Source: Pycnopodia helianthoides
Lineage: Eukaryota > Echinodermata > Asteroidea > Forcipulatida > Asteriidae
Direction: 5' to 3'
Length of the DNA stretch: 64,000 nucleotides
Assembly: GCA_032158295.1 (NCBI GenBank)
Contig: CM063255.1
Coordinates: 9,266,094 to 9,330,093 of the forward strand
Part shown: positions 32,810 to 44,575 of the stretch, in pieces
Layout of the letters: each line of letters opens with the position of its first letter
How positions within the stretch are numbered: position 1 is the stretch's first letter
Translations under genes and position numbers: made by a program
Notes under the pieces: generated by a model
Seen by the model: only the letters and a program-made list of their open reading frames with translations
Databases searched by the model: none
Told to the model about the DNA's origin: nothing

Positions 32810-32885
32810 TTGGGTGAGATTTGAACCCATGACCTTTGCCATTCTGGAGCAGATGTCTTACCAACTAGACCACCGAGATTGATGG
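32810..32885 (-). mobile_element. tRNA-like sequence (SINE remnant)
   Basis: The minus strand reads ctcggtggtctagttggtaa (A-box like), then catgggttcaaatctcaccc (B-box). The acceptor stem does not close well and the anticodon arm is not clean. It is more likely a SINE head than a gene, but it is the closest thing to an intact tRNA shape here. Confidence 0.45.
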
Positions 32886-32914
32886 ACAGACACAATACAG
32901 TCACAGGGTTTGCC

Positions 32915-33199
32915 TTAAAGGAACATTACAGAATTGGTAAGAAAAAAACTTGTAAAATATACTTTTTGATCACAGGTTTACATAAAACTTACACGGTCTA
33001 ATGATGATGATAGTAGAAATCTATATGATTTCATGCAAATGTGTAATCTGTTTTTCACTATTTTCTCGTGACCCAGATGGCCGATCGATCTCAAACTTCT
33101 ACAGGTTTGTCAGTTTATGTATATGGTGGATTACATAAAGTGCTTACACTGCCAGCAACTGTTTTGTTAGCAAAAACCAGTTCTGTAATGTTCCTTTAA
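32915..33199. mobile_element. MITE M1, with internal deletion
   Basis: Both TTAA termini are present. It lacks about 110 bp of the middle (the cgccatatttgatgagaaat block) relative to the 2597 copy. Confidence 0.88.
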
Positions 33200-33347
33200 A
33201 CTCTTCCAGTGACTAGTCCCTCACCTATTTCGATCATCTAGTCTTTTATCCATCTAGGCTAAAGCAGAATTAACAGAGGAATCCCACACATTGCCGGTGT
33301 CAGCTCAAGCTGCCTAGAGCTAATTAATACACCTGGTGCCGGCTGTT

Positions 33348-33384
33348 TATAAAAAGAGTCTGGAGGGTTTTTCCGCACCATCAG
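33348..33384 (+). promoter_or_regulatory. Possible TATA-type core promoter
   Basis: TATAAAAA at 33348-33355 is followed about 30 bp later by an initiator-like ccatcagt (33378 onward). Spacing fits a TATA/Inr pair. The downstream sequence has no recognisable first exon, so the call is weak. Confidence 0.25.
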
Positions 33385-34271
33385 TGATGCACTCCTTTTC
33401 ATTGTATAAAGTTCAAGTTTCCTTTTTGTGTTTTTCCAACTTTTGGATATATTGAAACTTGTTGTCTGTCACATTTTGTGGAGGAGATTGCCTGTTGCAT
33501 TTTGTTGTACAACTAGTACATGCCACTGAAAATTTTGTTTAACGTATACTTGCACGACTCTTTGGATTTCTCTAGTGTGCAGTTGCTTTTTTTCTGGTTT
33601 ATATCCTGGCTTGTCGTTTTCTTTCTTCGTGGAAATAGTTGCGATGTACTTTTATGTAAATTTACATAAGTATCTTTTCACTATAATGTGTGGGATTGGA
33701 AATATGATTTCTGGTTGCATTTCTAAATTTGTTCCCCGAGAACGAGTAGTGACGGAATTGTGGGTTCCCAATTTTAGTGTAACAAGCCAAGTGGAATGTT
33801 TTTGTCCAAAATTTAGTAGTTTGTTCTAATCCAACTGTTTCTACTCACCAATTTATGGCATACTTTTACTATAACAAGTCATAGCCTGAAATCCCTTGTG
33901 GTTTAGTACTTGACTAGTTTTAGTCTACCTACATGTCAAGTTTCAGGTTGATCTACATGTAACTTTGTCAGTTATGCATTTGCTTGCGGACAAAAGACTC
34001 TGAGAAGAAGAGAAAAATCTTTTGCAAAATAATCTTTAAAAAAAACAAACAATAAAAATAGTGGTTCGGCTGTTACCAAACCACCTAACAAATACAAATC
34101 TTGACAAAACACTGCTCCCTGCTCTGACTACTATGTCCAAACTGCTTAAAATGCAGTCATGCATTATAGTGCATTGAACACCACAGGTACCAATACAATA
34201 GTACATGTGGAACCAATAAACATGCAAGTCATCTTTAATGTGTGGATAATTTTAGTACATTGTATTAATTA
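33385..34271. other. No supportable gene
   Basis: The plus strand has an open frame at 33575-33829 without homology or splice support. The rest is AT-rich. Confidence 0.4.
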
Positions 34272-34635
34272 AAGGTATTATACAGAAAAACACTCATTAA
34301 TTTTTAGTCCATCAAGCTTACTGATTATGAAGTTCACATTCGAACCATTTCTTTCCTTCTTTTTCTGTGAAATATTTCCCTCTGAAATGAAGTGATACTC
34401 GCGAAAAATTACTCTGAAAACCTAAAAGAATGCACTGATTTCGGTTGTTACAACCAAAATTAAGGACAATGTGTTTGCTGACAATTGTGCCTGGTTTTTC
34501 ACTGTTTTCTCCTCACACACAATGGTTTTAAGCCCAAAGATTCACAGGTTTGTTATTTTATGGTTGATCACACAAACCATGAATACTGTCTGCGACTATT
34601 TTGTCAGCTCCACCAATCCTGTGTTATACCATACT
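34272..34635. mobile_element. MITE, family M7
   Basis: Collinear with 13268-13666 (gaatgaagtaatattc- or gaaatgaagtgatactcg-type block, tatggttgatcacacaaa, gactattttgtc). The right part (attttgtcagctccaccaat) is the reverse complement of the M3 start region. Confidence 0.65.
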
Positions 34636-35360
34636 CAAAGCTACCTTTGTTGTCAGTTACTATGACGTCTTCATACATACCCAACAATACATGCTATCAC
34701 ACGCAACAGCCGATTTCGGGTGTTACAGCCAAAATTAACGACAATGTGTTTACATGCTGAGATTTTCTATAAGTTATGCTTCAGCAATTTAATTGGACTA
34801 CACAAACTCCAAAAAGACCAAGATAAATCGTGTCCACTAGTGTCAACATAGCCTTTCGTCAAGGCCTTCATTGCTTAGACAGCTGTGTAGACGCACAGCG
34901 ACTGGAACGAAAAACTAAACACGCGAGTGGTGAAGCTACGAGGGCCTTTCAACTTATCGGGAATTTCTAATGTTTTCTTTGTTTCTTGATTTCTGCTACC
35001 CTCCCAAAATTCCAAACCAATCATAAGCGATGGAAGTCAGCTCACATTAATCTATCATGCATTGTGATTGGTTAACCTGCACTTTACTTTATTTGCATAA
35101 AACTTATGGATAATTTATGTTTTGAGTCTTTAAGAATAGTTCAACAACAATCATGCAAAATCAAGTTGGAAAAGGCCTCATGGCTTTGCCACTCGTGCGT
35201 TCTCTCCTTCTTCTCGACGCTTCAGGACAACAAAGCTTTGTGTAGGTTCTATAAAATCAAATTTAAATTTTTGCTTTTGAGACCAAGGTGTGAAGTTTGG
35301 TTCTGAGGAATGCATAAATCCCTACAGCCTTATTGAACCCACTAGTGACAACACCTTCAC
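34636..35360. other. No recognisable feature
   Basis: Unique noncoding sequence. A partial M7-like block (caacagccgatttcgggtgtt) lies near 34700. Confidence 0.4.
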
Positions 35361-35443
35361 CTACTAACATGTATGTAAATTCGACAACGTAACTTTTAAG
35401 CCACCCTTGTTGATCACTGGTCACAGTCCATGTATCTTGACCT
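35361..35443 (-). other. Candidate exon or fragment resembling an F5/8 type C (discoidin) domain
   Basis: The minus strand reads GQDTWTVTSDQQGWLKSYVV then EFTYM and ends at a possible donor (GTAG|GTGAAG); a possible acceptor (gctaatgtcag) precedes it. The pattern Q..D.W-V-S-Y-K/V resembles the middle of F5/8C domains. It stands alone with no neighbouring exon, so it may be a pseudogene fragment or chance. Confidence 0.28.
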
Positions 35444-36548
35444 CTGACATTAGCCTTTGACCTTATCTTACCTCTGACGACGTCGTTTTGGGGGTGTTCT
35501 TGATCTAGAATATCTTGCCATATTGGCAGGTGGTGCATCTGCTTCTAGGGCTTCGTTGGCCAGACACTCCGGATCGTGTCGAACAACTTGCAGACAAATG
35601 TAGAGCAGGTTGTTGGCAAGTTAGTCGATCAACACCGGGACTTGTTTCCTAATCTATGAGAATGCTAAAAGATCAAATGAACAAATACAAAACAAAAAAA
35701 GAATGTTACTTATCCGGTTTATAAAATCAAGTCTCGCACGTATTAAAACTTCAAAGACTAAGTTGGTCCCACTCCCAACCATATTTAGTTTTTCGTGTGC
35801 GCATTTCTGTCTTTTCAAATACTTTAGTTTAACGTAGTTAATGGCTGTAACAATTAAGCTTGGGCGATAGGCCTTTTTTTCATACACGATATATCGTCAA
35901 GAAATATCGCAATATTCGATATTATCGTGATTCATTTTTGATGGCGTCATTTTTCTACGGTGAGTTGTGGCGATGAATGACTTATAACTTCTTCTGTTGT
36001 TCCAATCAAATATTCTTCGGGGTTTTACTCTAAACCTATTGTATGAAAACTTTGGCCTATTACTTACACACATTTAATGGAACTTGTAAACAATAAATTA
36101 AGAATTTGCCCAGCTGATGTTTATAATACCATTAAACCTATGTAATGGTTGCACAAACTCGGGCGTGATTGGCAGATGGGGTTTCTAAACAATAAGCATA
36201 CTCCTCCCGAATTTTTATTTCGTTTCAATAACAACTTTCACAAATTATAATGTATAAATATAAAAATTGAAATTGTATTCAAACAAATCGCTATGAATGT
36301 GTTTACTTTCATGAAATTTGTGCATACAATGTATGGAATTTTTAAAGAATATTTGTGACCTGATCTATCGAAATGAGGAATGTGTCAGACAGAACGTGTT
36401 GCGTGTAATTTGCATGTAAAGTTGGTCACAATCGAAAATCATACAAAAACACTTAAAAAAACGATTCCGCGATTTCGGTGGTACTAAGTTAAATAAAACT
36501 TGATCTTTCTTGAGCATGTTTGTACACAGTTGATTCTCTTCAAAGTTA
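35444..36548. other. No supportable gene
   Basis: AT-rich sequence. A palindromic-looking ATATCG-rich patch (cgatatatcgtcaagaaata) lies near 35886. Confidence 0.4.
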
Positions 36549-36900
36549 AAAGCGTTTGTAATTGTTTGTTATAAAATGCATATATGGTTAGAAAGATGTT
36601 TTAAAAGTAGAATACAATGATCCACACAAATATGCCTCGAAATTGCGTGGTTTTCCTTGAACTTTGCGAACTTACACGGTCGGCCATTTTGTGGAGTCAA
36701 AAGTTTGACTCCATAAAATGGCCGACCTGTGTTAGTTCACGATGTAAAAGGAAAACCATGCAATTTCGAGGCATATTTGTGTGGATCATTGTATTCTACT
36801 TTTAACACATCTTTCTAACCGTATGCATTTTATAACAGACGGTTTACAAACGCTTTTTATAGACCAACTCGGCTGATTCAAGGCAACGTGTACCTTTAAT
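36549..36900. mobile_element. Hairpin MITE, family M4
   Basis: Near-palindromic about a centre at 36702 (gtggagtcaaaagtttgact). Arms contain ttttaaaagtagaatacaat / attgtattctacttttaac and tatgcctcgaaattgcgtgg / catgcaatttcgaggcata. The right end caaggcaacgtgtacctttaa matches the M4 terminus at 44575; the left end is eroded. Confidence 0.88.
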
Positions 36901-37011
36901 TATGTTAAACCCTCACTGACACATCTCAACCTTGACAGCAGCCAAGATGTTCATTGATCCCTACTAGTACTACAACGGTAACACCTGTCTAGTCTTTTTA
37001 GAATCACTGTT

Positions 37012-37720
37012 TTAAAGACACTGGACACCTTTGGTAATTGTCAAAGACCAGTCTTCTCACTTGGTGTATCTCAACATATGGATAAAATAACAAACCTGTA
37101 AAAACTTGAGCTCAATTGTGGTCGTTGAAGTTGCGAGATAACTATGAAAGAAAAAACACCCTTGTCACACAAAGTTGTGTGATTTCAGATGGTTGATTTC
37201 AAGACCTCAAATTCTAATTCTGAGGTCTCGAAATCAAATTCGTGGAAAATTACTTCTTTCTCGAAAACTATGTCACTTCAGAAGGAGCCGTTTCTCACAA
37301 TGTTTTATACTGTCAACCTCTCCCCATTACTCGTTACCAAGTAAGGTTTTATGCTAATCATTATTTTGAGTAATTACCAATATCTCACTTGGTGTATCTC
37401 AACATATGCACAAAATAACAAACCTGTGAAAATTTGAACTCAATTGGTCGTCGAAGTTGCGAGACAATAATGGAAGAAAAAACGGCCTTGTTCATGTTGT
37501 CACACGAAGTTGTGTGCTTTCAGATGCTTGATTTTGATTTGAAATCAATTCAAATATTTTACTGAGAAACTACTTCTTTCTCAAAAACTACGTTACTTCA
37601 GAGGGAGCCGTTTCTCACAATGCTTTATACTATCAACAGCTCTCCATTGCTTGTTACCAAGTAAGTTTTTATGCTAACAATTATTTTGAGTTTATTACCA
37701 ATAGTGTCCAGTGCCTTTAA
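37012..37720. mobile_element. Two overlapping MITEs, family M2
   Basis: The first copy starts ttaaagacactggacacctt and the second begins at about 37383 with the internal block tatctcacttggtgtatctc. The pair ends ccaatagtgtccagtgccttt plus aa. The first copy is the reverse complement of 62691-63076 with few differences (both share gaggtctcgaaatc). Confidence 0.85.
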
Positions 37721-38829
37721 TGCAAACTGTTGGGATCGTTTGTTGTGTCGCCGGACAGGAGACATTTAAACGTGTCGTGCCTACAATGGGTACCAACCAA
37801 TGGGTGAGTATCACTTTACATGTTCAGAGCGTAAAAAGCATGCATCACGGCCGGTTGCTGGCAAGGTTTTATTATGGAGTACGAAAGTCGTCACTGCTTA
37901 AACTTGATTTTCTGCTATTCTGATGGTAAAAAAAGCAGATGGCCACTTTTCGTCCTCCATACCTGTACCTTTGCGAAAGATCAATTATGACAACAATTTT
38001 TCATATCTATACCAGATGGAGGAAGCTGAAGCTTCATTCACATACTCCTTATGTACGGAATTCCATGCCTGCTGGGTTAAGAATGGTTAATTTTATCCCA
38101 GGGTGACATCATTTTTGTAACTTTCTGTACTGACATACAATGTAGCAAGTTCATCTCTTTTGTTCGTGCTTCAAGCTCAGCATGTGTTGGACTTTTATGG
38201 GTTTCAATTATTTACAACAATTTGAGTAATATCACTTTGAGTACAGTATCAACACATTCACTTCATATAACAAAATAATGCACTATCGATACCAAACTAA
38301 AATAACTAACACAAATTTTGCTTTGTTGATGAGAAAGTCGATCGGAGTTGCTATGCACTGCACATACTTGCTTACACATCAGTACCAATCGATACAAGAT
38401 GTTTACAGTGGATCTCCTTTTTTTCTGGAATAATGTCAACTGTGGATATATTTGCAGTGTTTTCCAACACGTAAAAAAGCTTGGTGCACCACCACGCTTT
38501 CTGTGGCACCCGCCACGTTTGAAATGTCGCCGCCAAGGTTTAAAATCCATCTGCCATTTCCCCCCCCCCCTCTTTTTTTTCAAGTTCATGGCAAGTCAGA
38601 GTTCAACAATGCAGTCTTTAAAGCCTTTGCTCAAAGATGTACAATCAACAAAATTCCAGGCGAGAGTAACCAGGCCAGAGTCAACCTTTAACTTTAAAAG
38701 TTAGAGAACACTGAATTTGTTATTTGGGGACCAGTCAAAATATAGTTACATGAACATAAACAAAATTTCAGCTTCTGAAATCCTGTAAAAATATGAAAAA
38801 ACACCAAAATGAAATTTGGTTCACATTTT
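37721..38829. other. No supportable gene
   Basis: Contains a C-run near 38565. Open frames on both strands around 38350-38700 have no recognisable product. Confidence 0.4.
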
Positions 38830-38992
38830 GTAGAAAGCTTTATACCCAGGACGTCAGTGCGGTGCATCAAACACTGACGTCCTACCTGCTGGTACTTTAC
38901 TTACAACAACTAGGCTGCCTACCACCGCTGTAGCCCTGGTAGGATGTCAGTATCCGTTAAACTGCACTGGTGCCTGGGTATAAAGCTTCTAC
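38830..38992. mobile_element. Short TIR element
   Basis: Ends gtagaaagctttatacccagg and cctgggtataaagcttctac are inverted repeats of about 20 bp, enclosing a GC-richer interior with ggacgtcag / ctgacgtcc. No second copy was found. Confidence 0.7.
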
Positions 38993-39437
38993 AATTACAA
39001 TGCGAACAAAATTTCCACTAATTTGTTTTTTCACATTTTGCCTGATTTTAAGAAGCTGAACATTATTCCAGAAAGTAAAAGGAAGATCCAAGCTTCTGTT
39101 GTAAACATTTTGTACCGATTGACGTGTGATCTTTTGTGCACACGCGCGAGATGTTAATTTGTGAAAATTAGTTAGGTATCGATACCACATTACCACAAAG
39201 TGAATGTGTCAATACCGTACTTGGTTTTAGTACTAACATTATTGTAAAGAGCCGATACCAATTGGCAATGCATACTGAGCTTGTAGTTGAAGCACGAATG
39301 AACGTGACGAACTTGTTCTGAATATTGTGGGTGCGCGCGCATGTGCGCAAGTTTTCACAAATACGAGTCAGTACAGAAGTTTACAACTGAGACGTCAATT
39401 TCTATTTTATTTTCAAAAACAAAAATAATGTCACTCA

Positions 39438-39592
39438 ATGTCCCAACCAACCCAAGGCCAAAGCCGCCAAAAGCCCAAGGACAAAATTAACAATTCTGAA
39501 CCCAGCAGGCAGCAGGCATGGCAGGCAAGGAGTTCCGGACATACATTAAATCATACGGAACATGTGAACGAAGCTTCAGCTTCCTCTAACAG
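39438..39592 (+). other. Candidate 5' coding exon
   Basis: Begins ATGTCC and encodes MSQPTQGQSRQKPKDKIN, continuing Q/S/N-rich to a possible donor (AACAG|GTATAA). There is no homology and no downstream exon. Included as a weak candidate because composition is unlike neighbouring noncoding DNA. Confidence 0.22.
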
Positions 39593-41204
39593 GTATAAAT
39601 ATGAAAATATCTTGTTATAAAAATGTTCGCAATGGTACAGGACCTAGTAGTAAATAGTATACCCTGAACTCTGTCGCGTGCGTTGTATGCGACGGATCCG
39701 GAGGAGTCCAACCTGGCCCCTGGGCTTAACGTGTAACCATAACTTGCACACGTACACAACAAACAATTCCACTGGTGTCAAGTGAGGAAAATCACAATGC
39801 AGTAAAAACATGGTAACTTGGTAACAAGTATTTTCCCAATTGTATATTTCAGTACTTCCCAAGGTCACGATTTTCATGACATTTCTTCTACGATATTGTA
39901 ACAACAAATACAACGACTTTACCTCTGCTTCGCCGTAAAACTGCAAGCTTTGCAGATCAGCAGAACGCCATGTTTGGTGTTGAGCATGTCAATGACGACG
40001 CCCTCTATCGTGGTGACACAGACATAAAACGGGACGGGGTGGGTGGGGCTGCTGTGCCCATGGTGGAGGGGTGTGTGGAAGCTAGCCATTATATTAATTG
40101 TATATGAAAATATTTATGTTTTGTTGTTGATAAACCTAAACCTAGTTGGAGGTTGTCGAAAATATTGCAGACTAGACACCGTGTTGCAAAAAGGTATTTT
40201 ATTGATGCATTTCTGAAAGTCACGAATGTATCCCTTGATCGGTTTTAACCAGTGCGCCCTCACGTGTCAAACTTCATTTAGATTTGAAGGACTAGCCTAT
40301 GTGGGCCTACTACATTGTATCAATAGGTTTAGTTACTGTGTTTTGTTTGCGTATAGAAGAGTAGACTCCAATCAATCCTGTTGTTTTCAACAAACGCACG
40401 ATCCAACCAACTTGTAAAAATTTCATCCAATTTTTAGGTTGCGGCAATTTATTTTCTTCTGAAAACCCGGGAAAACAGTGCTTAAATTTTCTTGAAATTA
40501 GAGCGGGTATTCTGTACGTTCGCACGTGCGCTGTTTGTTCAACCACGATTCAACAATTACAATGGGGGATTTCGTGGGTTTCGTGCTTTTTCCCCAACGG
40601 AACGCCTTGTCTTGAGGGTTTCGTTGGCGTACTTGAAGACCCTAAGATTGTCCAATGCAAACTTTTGCATAATGAAGACAGCCTTGCCCTCTCAAAGATG
40701 AAATTCCAGGCCTGGATATGAACATCAGGGTGGATCCAAGATTTTAGCGAAAAATTATTTTTGGGGTAGAAAATGTCAGTAGAATCCGATTTATAGGCGC
40801 AGTCTGCTCTGGTGTTCATTTTCAAGGTAAATTTGATCATGGCATAGGGGAATTTGAAAAGAAAATATTTGATGCTCTTTGGTGCAATCTGCATGGCGTT
40901 TTCAGAAGGTTTTTCAGATTTGTTTTTTACCCATTGTCAATTTCAATTCAATTCACATTTATTTCCATACTATCAAAAACACAGCATTACAGAACACATA
41001 TACAATGTAATAGCGAAACAGAGTAGTTTAAGGTTTATAATGTAGTCAAATTGTGAATTAGGAATTTGATTTATTTACCGTTCAAATCGTTATTTTTCCC
41101 CGCTCGGCTTTTTTTTGGGGGGGAGGGGGGGGGGCGCTGCGCCCCAACCCCTAATCCACCACTGAACAAAACAAATTGAGGCCAAATAATATTTAACTTT
41201 GTTT
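39593..41204. other. No supportable gene; repeat fragment at 40668-40712
   Basis: The GC-richer part near 39905-40080 (cgccctctatcgtggtg) could be a 5' flank of a minus-strand transcript with a donor at 39924-39919 (GTAAAG), but nothing confirms it. The fragment ttgccctctcaaagatgaaattcc is shared, in inverted orientation, with 13795 and 58588. A G-run lies near 41120. Confidence 0.35.
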
Positions 41205-42090
41205 AGCGTCCTGCCTTTTTGAAAAAAGGTAAGGAGGAGGCCCCTTTTTCTCTGTTAAAAGGCACAGTATAGCCTATACACATTTGGTAGTTACTCTGAA
41301 AATTAATGGCAATAAAAACTTACTGGTAAGAAGTACATCAGCCATGGGTAATAGTATAGTGAATTTTGAGACACTTTTAACTTCGAAGTACTACGGTTGG
41401 TTATGGAAAATATATCACTTTTTTAATCCCAAAAGTTTGAATCTGAGAAGCGTTTCTGTCGAAACGCTTCTCAGACTGTGTATTTCTATGGGGAATATTC
41501 TTCCTGCGTGGAAATATTCGCTCCGGTTTTTCGGTGATATCTCAAAAACGTGAAATTTTCACAGGTTAATGTTATTGTATATAAAAAATATCTACATTTA
41601 TATAGGATTAAAACAACCAAACAGTTTCAAAAACCAAAGATATACTTTGCCAATGGCCGCCCGACACATTTTTTCAAGACAACCGGCCGGGCTATTTTTC
41701 GAGATGGTTGCCAGCTTTTTTCTGTACGGTGTTTTTTTCGGTGTGCTAAAGTGTAAAGATATACCTATAGACACAGTGACACAGACAACTGAACACTGAC
41801 CCAGACTAACCAAGGTTGGCTGGTGGCCTCCCTGAACATTCCATTATAGGCCCTACATAATACAGACCACATCTTCCGCAGATGCATTCTTACTGTGAAT
41901 CTCTCTCACTGGACTCCACTTGGTCCACTCTCTGTATACAACTACAATGTACTATTGTTGAGCATTCTAATAAATAAGTATGATAGTAAAGTCTAAAAAA
42001 ACGACCTTATTTTATATTTTAAAAAAAGGAAACAAAAAGAGGCGTCCTCTAAAAAGCAAGCAGGCAGGGACGCTAAACATTTTTTTCTCT
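41205..42090. repeat. Dispersed repeat interrupted by an M8 MITE
   Basis: Starts gcgtcctgcctttttgaaaa and ends agcaagcaggcagggacgct, an inverted pair, with ccgggctatttttcgagatgg inside. A related block without the M8 insert lies at 8955-9120. M8 occupies 41255-41650. Confidence 0.6.
41255..41650. mobile_element. TTAA-end MITE, family M8
   Basis: Left end ttaaaaggcacagtatagcc; right end accaaagatatactttgcc without a clear TTAA. A perfect local inverted repeat gagaagcgtttctgtcgaaac / gcttctcag is in the middle. Confidence 0.75.
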
Positions 42091-42205
42091 TTGGCCTTTT
42101 ATACTTTACAAAATATTAATCAGCTTTCGGAGTGTTATAACCAACTTATACTGATAAATCCTGCCTGTACTTTTTCCTTAAATTTTGTATGATTTGTTTG
42201 CTCGC

Positions 42206-42581
42206 TTAAAGGCACATTACAGAACTGGTAATTGTAAAATATACTTTTGATCACAGATTTACATAAAACTTACACGGTCTAATGACGATGATAGTAGAAA
42301 ACATCCCTTGAAATATTTCTGGCTGAAATGCCATATTTGATGAGAAATAAATCAAACTAAATTCCGATTGGAGTTTATCGCTCATGAGCGTTTTATTCAT
42401 GCATTGTATAACACATGCAAATTTGTAATCGGTTTTGCACTATTTTCTCGTGACCCAGATGGCCGATCGATCTCAAACTTCTACAGGTTTGTCAGTTTAT
42501 GTATATGGTGGATTATATAAAGTGCTTACACTGCCAGCAACTGTTTTGTTAGCAAAAACCAATTCTGTAATGTTCCTTTAA
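42206..42581. mobile_element. TTAA-ended MITE, family M1
   Basis: Left end ttaaaggcacattacagaac; right end aattctgtaatgttccttta plus a. Full-length type with minor deletions relative to 2597-2990. Confidence 0.88.
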
Positions 42582-42939
42582 ATTAAAGCATTTTTTCTTT
42601 GATTTGCTTAAATTTCCGTCTTTAAAAATTGTCGCACCATGTATTTTCCTCCCTCCATGGTAGGCCTATATAAGCCTACTCCTAGAACTATGAGGTTCGA
42701 TCCGCCTAGGCCTGCCCCAAAATAGCTCAGAGATACATAAATAAATACGTGTTCCATTTAAACCTTTCATTTTGATATTGGTTGTTTTTCCCAGTAAACG
42801 TATGTGATTATATTTTGCAAAGTGTTCTTATACTGGCGTTGTGATGTTATTTTAAAGGGGTAGGCCCACATTGCCTTCAAATCCCTCAACTCTGCTGTTT
42901 GGAATTACTACTTTATCCTTTTTACTCCTTTCATGCACA

Positions 42940-43244
42940 AAAACACCGTGTGTTGTAATTAGTGAGTCGCGATTAAAGAAATCACACACACACAAACACT
43001 TTCCTCTTTAAATCCAACCAGCGGAACATACGGACTGCCGTTTTGTGGAGTCAAAAACTTGGTTCTACAAAATAACAGACCGTCTTCTGTCATGAAATTA
43101 CACAAAAATCACACAATTTCAAGGGACTTATGTGAGTCACTATAATTTATTCTACTTAAACAAATATTTCCAACAAATTTATTCAAGAACAAATGCTTTT
43201 TATAGCCCAAAGCGTCCAATCCGAAAACAACACGTTCCCTTTAA
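42940..43244. mobile_element. Hairpin MITE, family M4 (eroded)
   Basis: Centre ttttgtggagtcaaaaac / ggttctacaaaataac as in the 44201 copy. Right end aacacgttccctttaa. The left terminus is degraded. Confidence 0.7.
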
Positions 43245-43254
43245 GGGGGGGGGG

Positions 43255-43510
43255 GGTAAATTTAAATTTCATTGTTTTTCGTTTATAAATTACGTATGTT
43301 CGAAATTTCTCATTGATAGTTGTTATATTTTTAATTTGTAATTTTCGTTTATGTGTTCATTCATTGGAATTTTGATTAACATCTGTTTGATTGGTGTAGT
43401 GTCTGTATTGTACACCACTGTTTGATGAGCATCTTGAATAAATGAAGCTGTATACCCAAACAAACAAACAAACAAACAAACACCCAAACAAACAAACAGA
43501 CAAACAATAA
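43255..43510. repeat. (CAAA)n microsatellite and AT-rich 5' neighbour
   Basis: At 43457-43505 there is a CAAA-type microsatellite following cttgaataaatgaagctg. The AATAAA-type motif followed by a simple repeat resembles the 3' end of a LINE copy, but no LINE coding sequence is attached. Confidence 0.55.
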
Positions 43511-44200
43511 AAAATTAAAAACACAATTACAAACTAACAAATCAAAACAAAAACCTCACATTTGTTTTTGTAGTTTTTAAATTTTAATATAATATTATTT
43601 TACAATTCACATTTATATGAATAATGTTCAACATAACATTTCTTGCAGACGTGTATTTTAACAAACTCGGACAAGAACAGTTCAGGTTTTCTTTTAAATC
43701 CTTGTAAGAGTGCACCCGTGTACATTATTACACAGACACCAAAAAAACAACCAACTATTTAAGTAACAATGGGCCTAATGTACAATGTCTCAGTAAAATA
43801 CTCCGATCGTTATCACTTGCATGTGTTGTGGTCTTACAAAATAATGACAGCGAACAGCAGTTAATAGTAATATATTATGTTGGGTGTAAAACAAAAACCT
43901 GGTAAATTAGATTTAAAAAATAACCAATAAAAATGAAGATTTCGCCTGTAATTTTCTGCAATAAAAGCCAACTTTCACGCATTCGGGATCAAGCGATTTT
44001 GCCTCTTCAGTTGTACACGTCATTCAATTTCACTTCGAGGCATGCGAATTTATAGCATTAACAACTTCATTCAATACAACTCATCAGGCGTTCCTTTTAG
44101 CCATGCGAAATCGACATTCATTCATTTTAAGCGGAGTAGGCGCAACTCAAGATTTCTGGGAAAAGCAGCCGTGAATGTAAATGCTGTTCGAGTGGGAAGG
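43511..44200. other. No recognisable feature
   Basis: AT-rich unique sequence without gene or repeat evidence. Confidence 0.4.
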
Positions 44201-44575
44201 TTAAAGGGACACGTTGCCTTGGATTTGGCAATTTGGGCTATAAAAAAACATTTGTTGTGAAATGGATATGGTTGGAAAGATGTTTTAAAAGTAGAATGTA
44301 ATGACCCACACAAATATGCATCGAAATTGTGTGGTTTTTTTCTTTTACTTCGTGAACTAACACGGTCCGCCATTTTGTGGAGTCAAAACTTTGGTTCTAC
44401 AAAATGGCGAACCGTGTTAGTTCACAAAGTATATAAGGAAAACCACATAATTTCGAGGCAAGTTTGTGTGGATCATTATATTCTACTTTTAAAACATCTT
44501 TCCAACCACATTAATTTCATAACAAACGTTTTATATAGCCCAAAGTGCCAAATCCAAGGCAGCATGTCCCTTTAA
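44201..44575. mobile_element. Hairpin MITE, family M4, intact
   Basis: The best copy: starts ttaaagggacacgttgcctt and ends aaggcagcatgtccctttaa. The whole 375 bp is nearly palindromic about agtcaaaactttggttctac. Arms are about 180 bp with few mismatches. TTAA at both ends. Confidence 0.92.
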
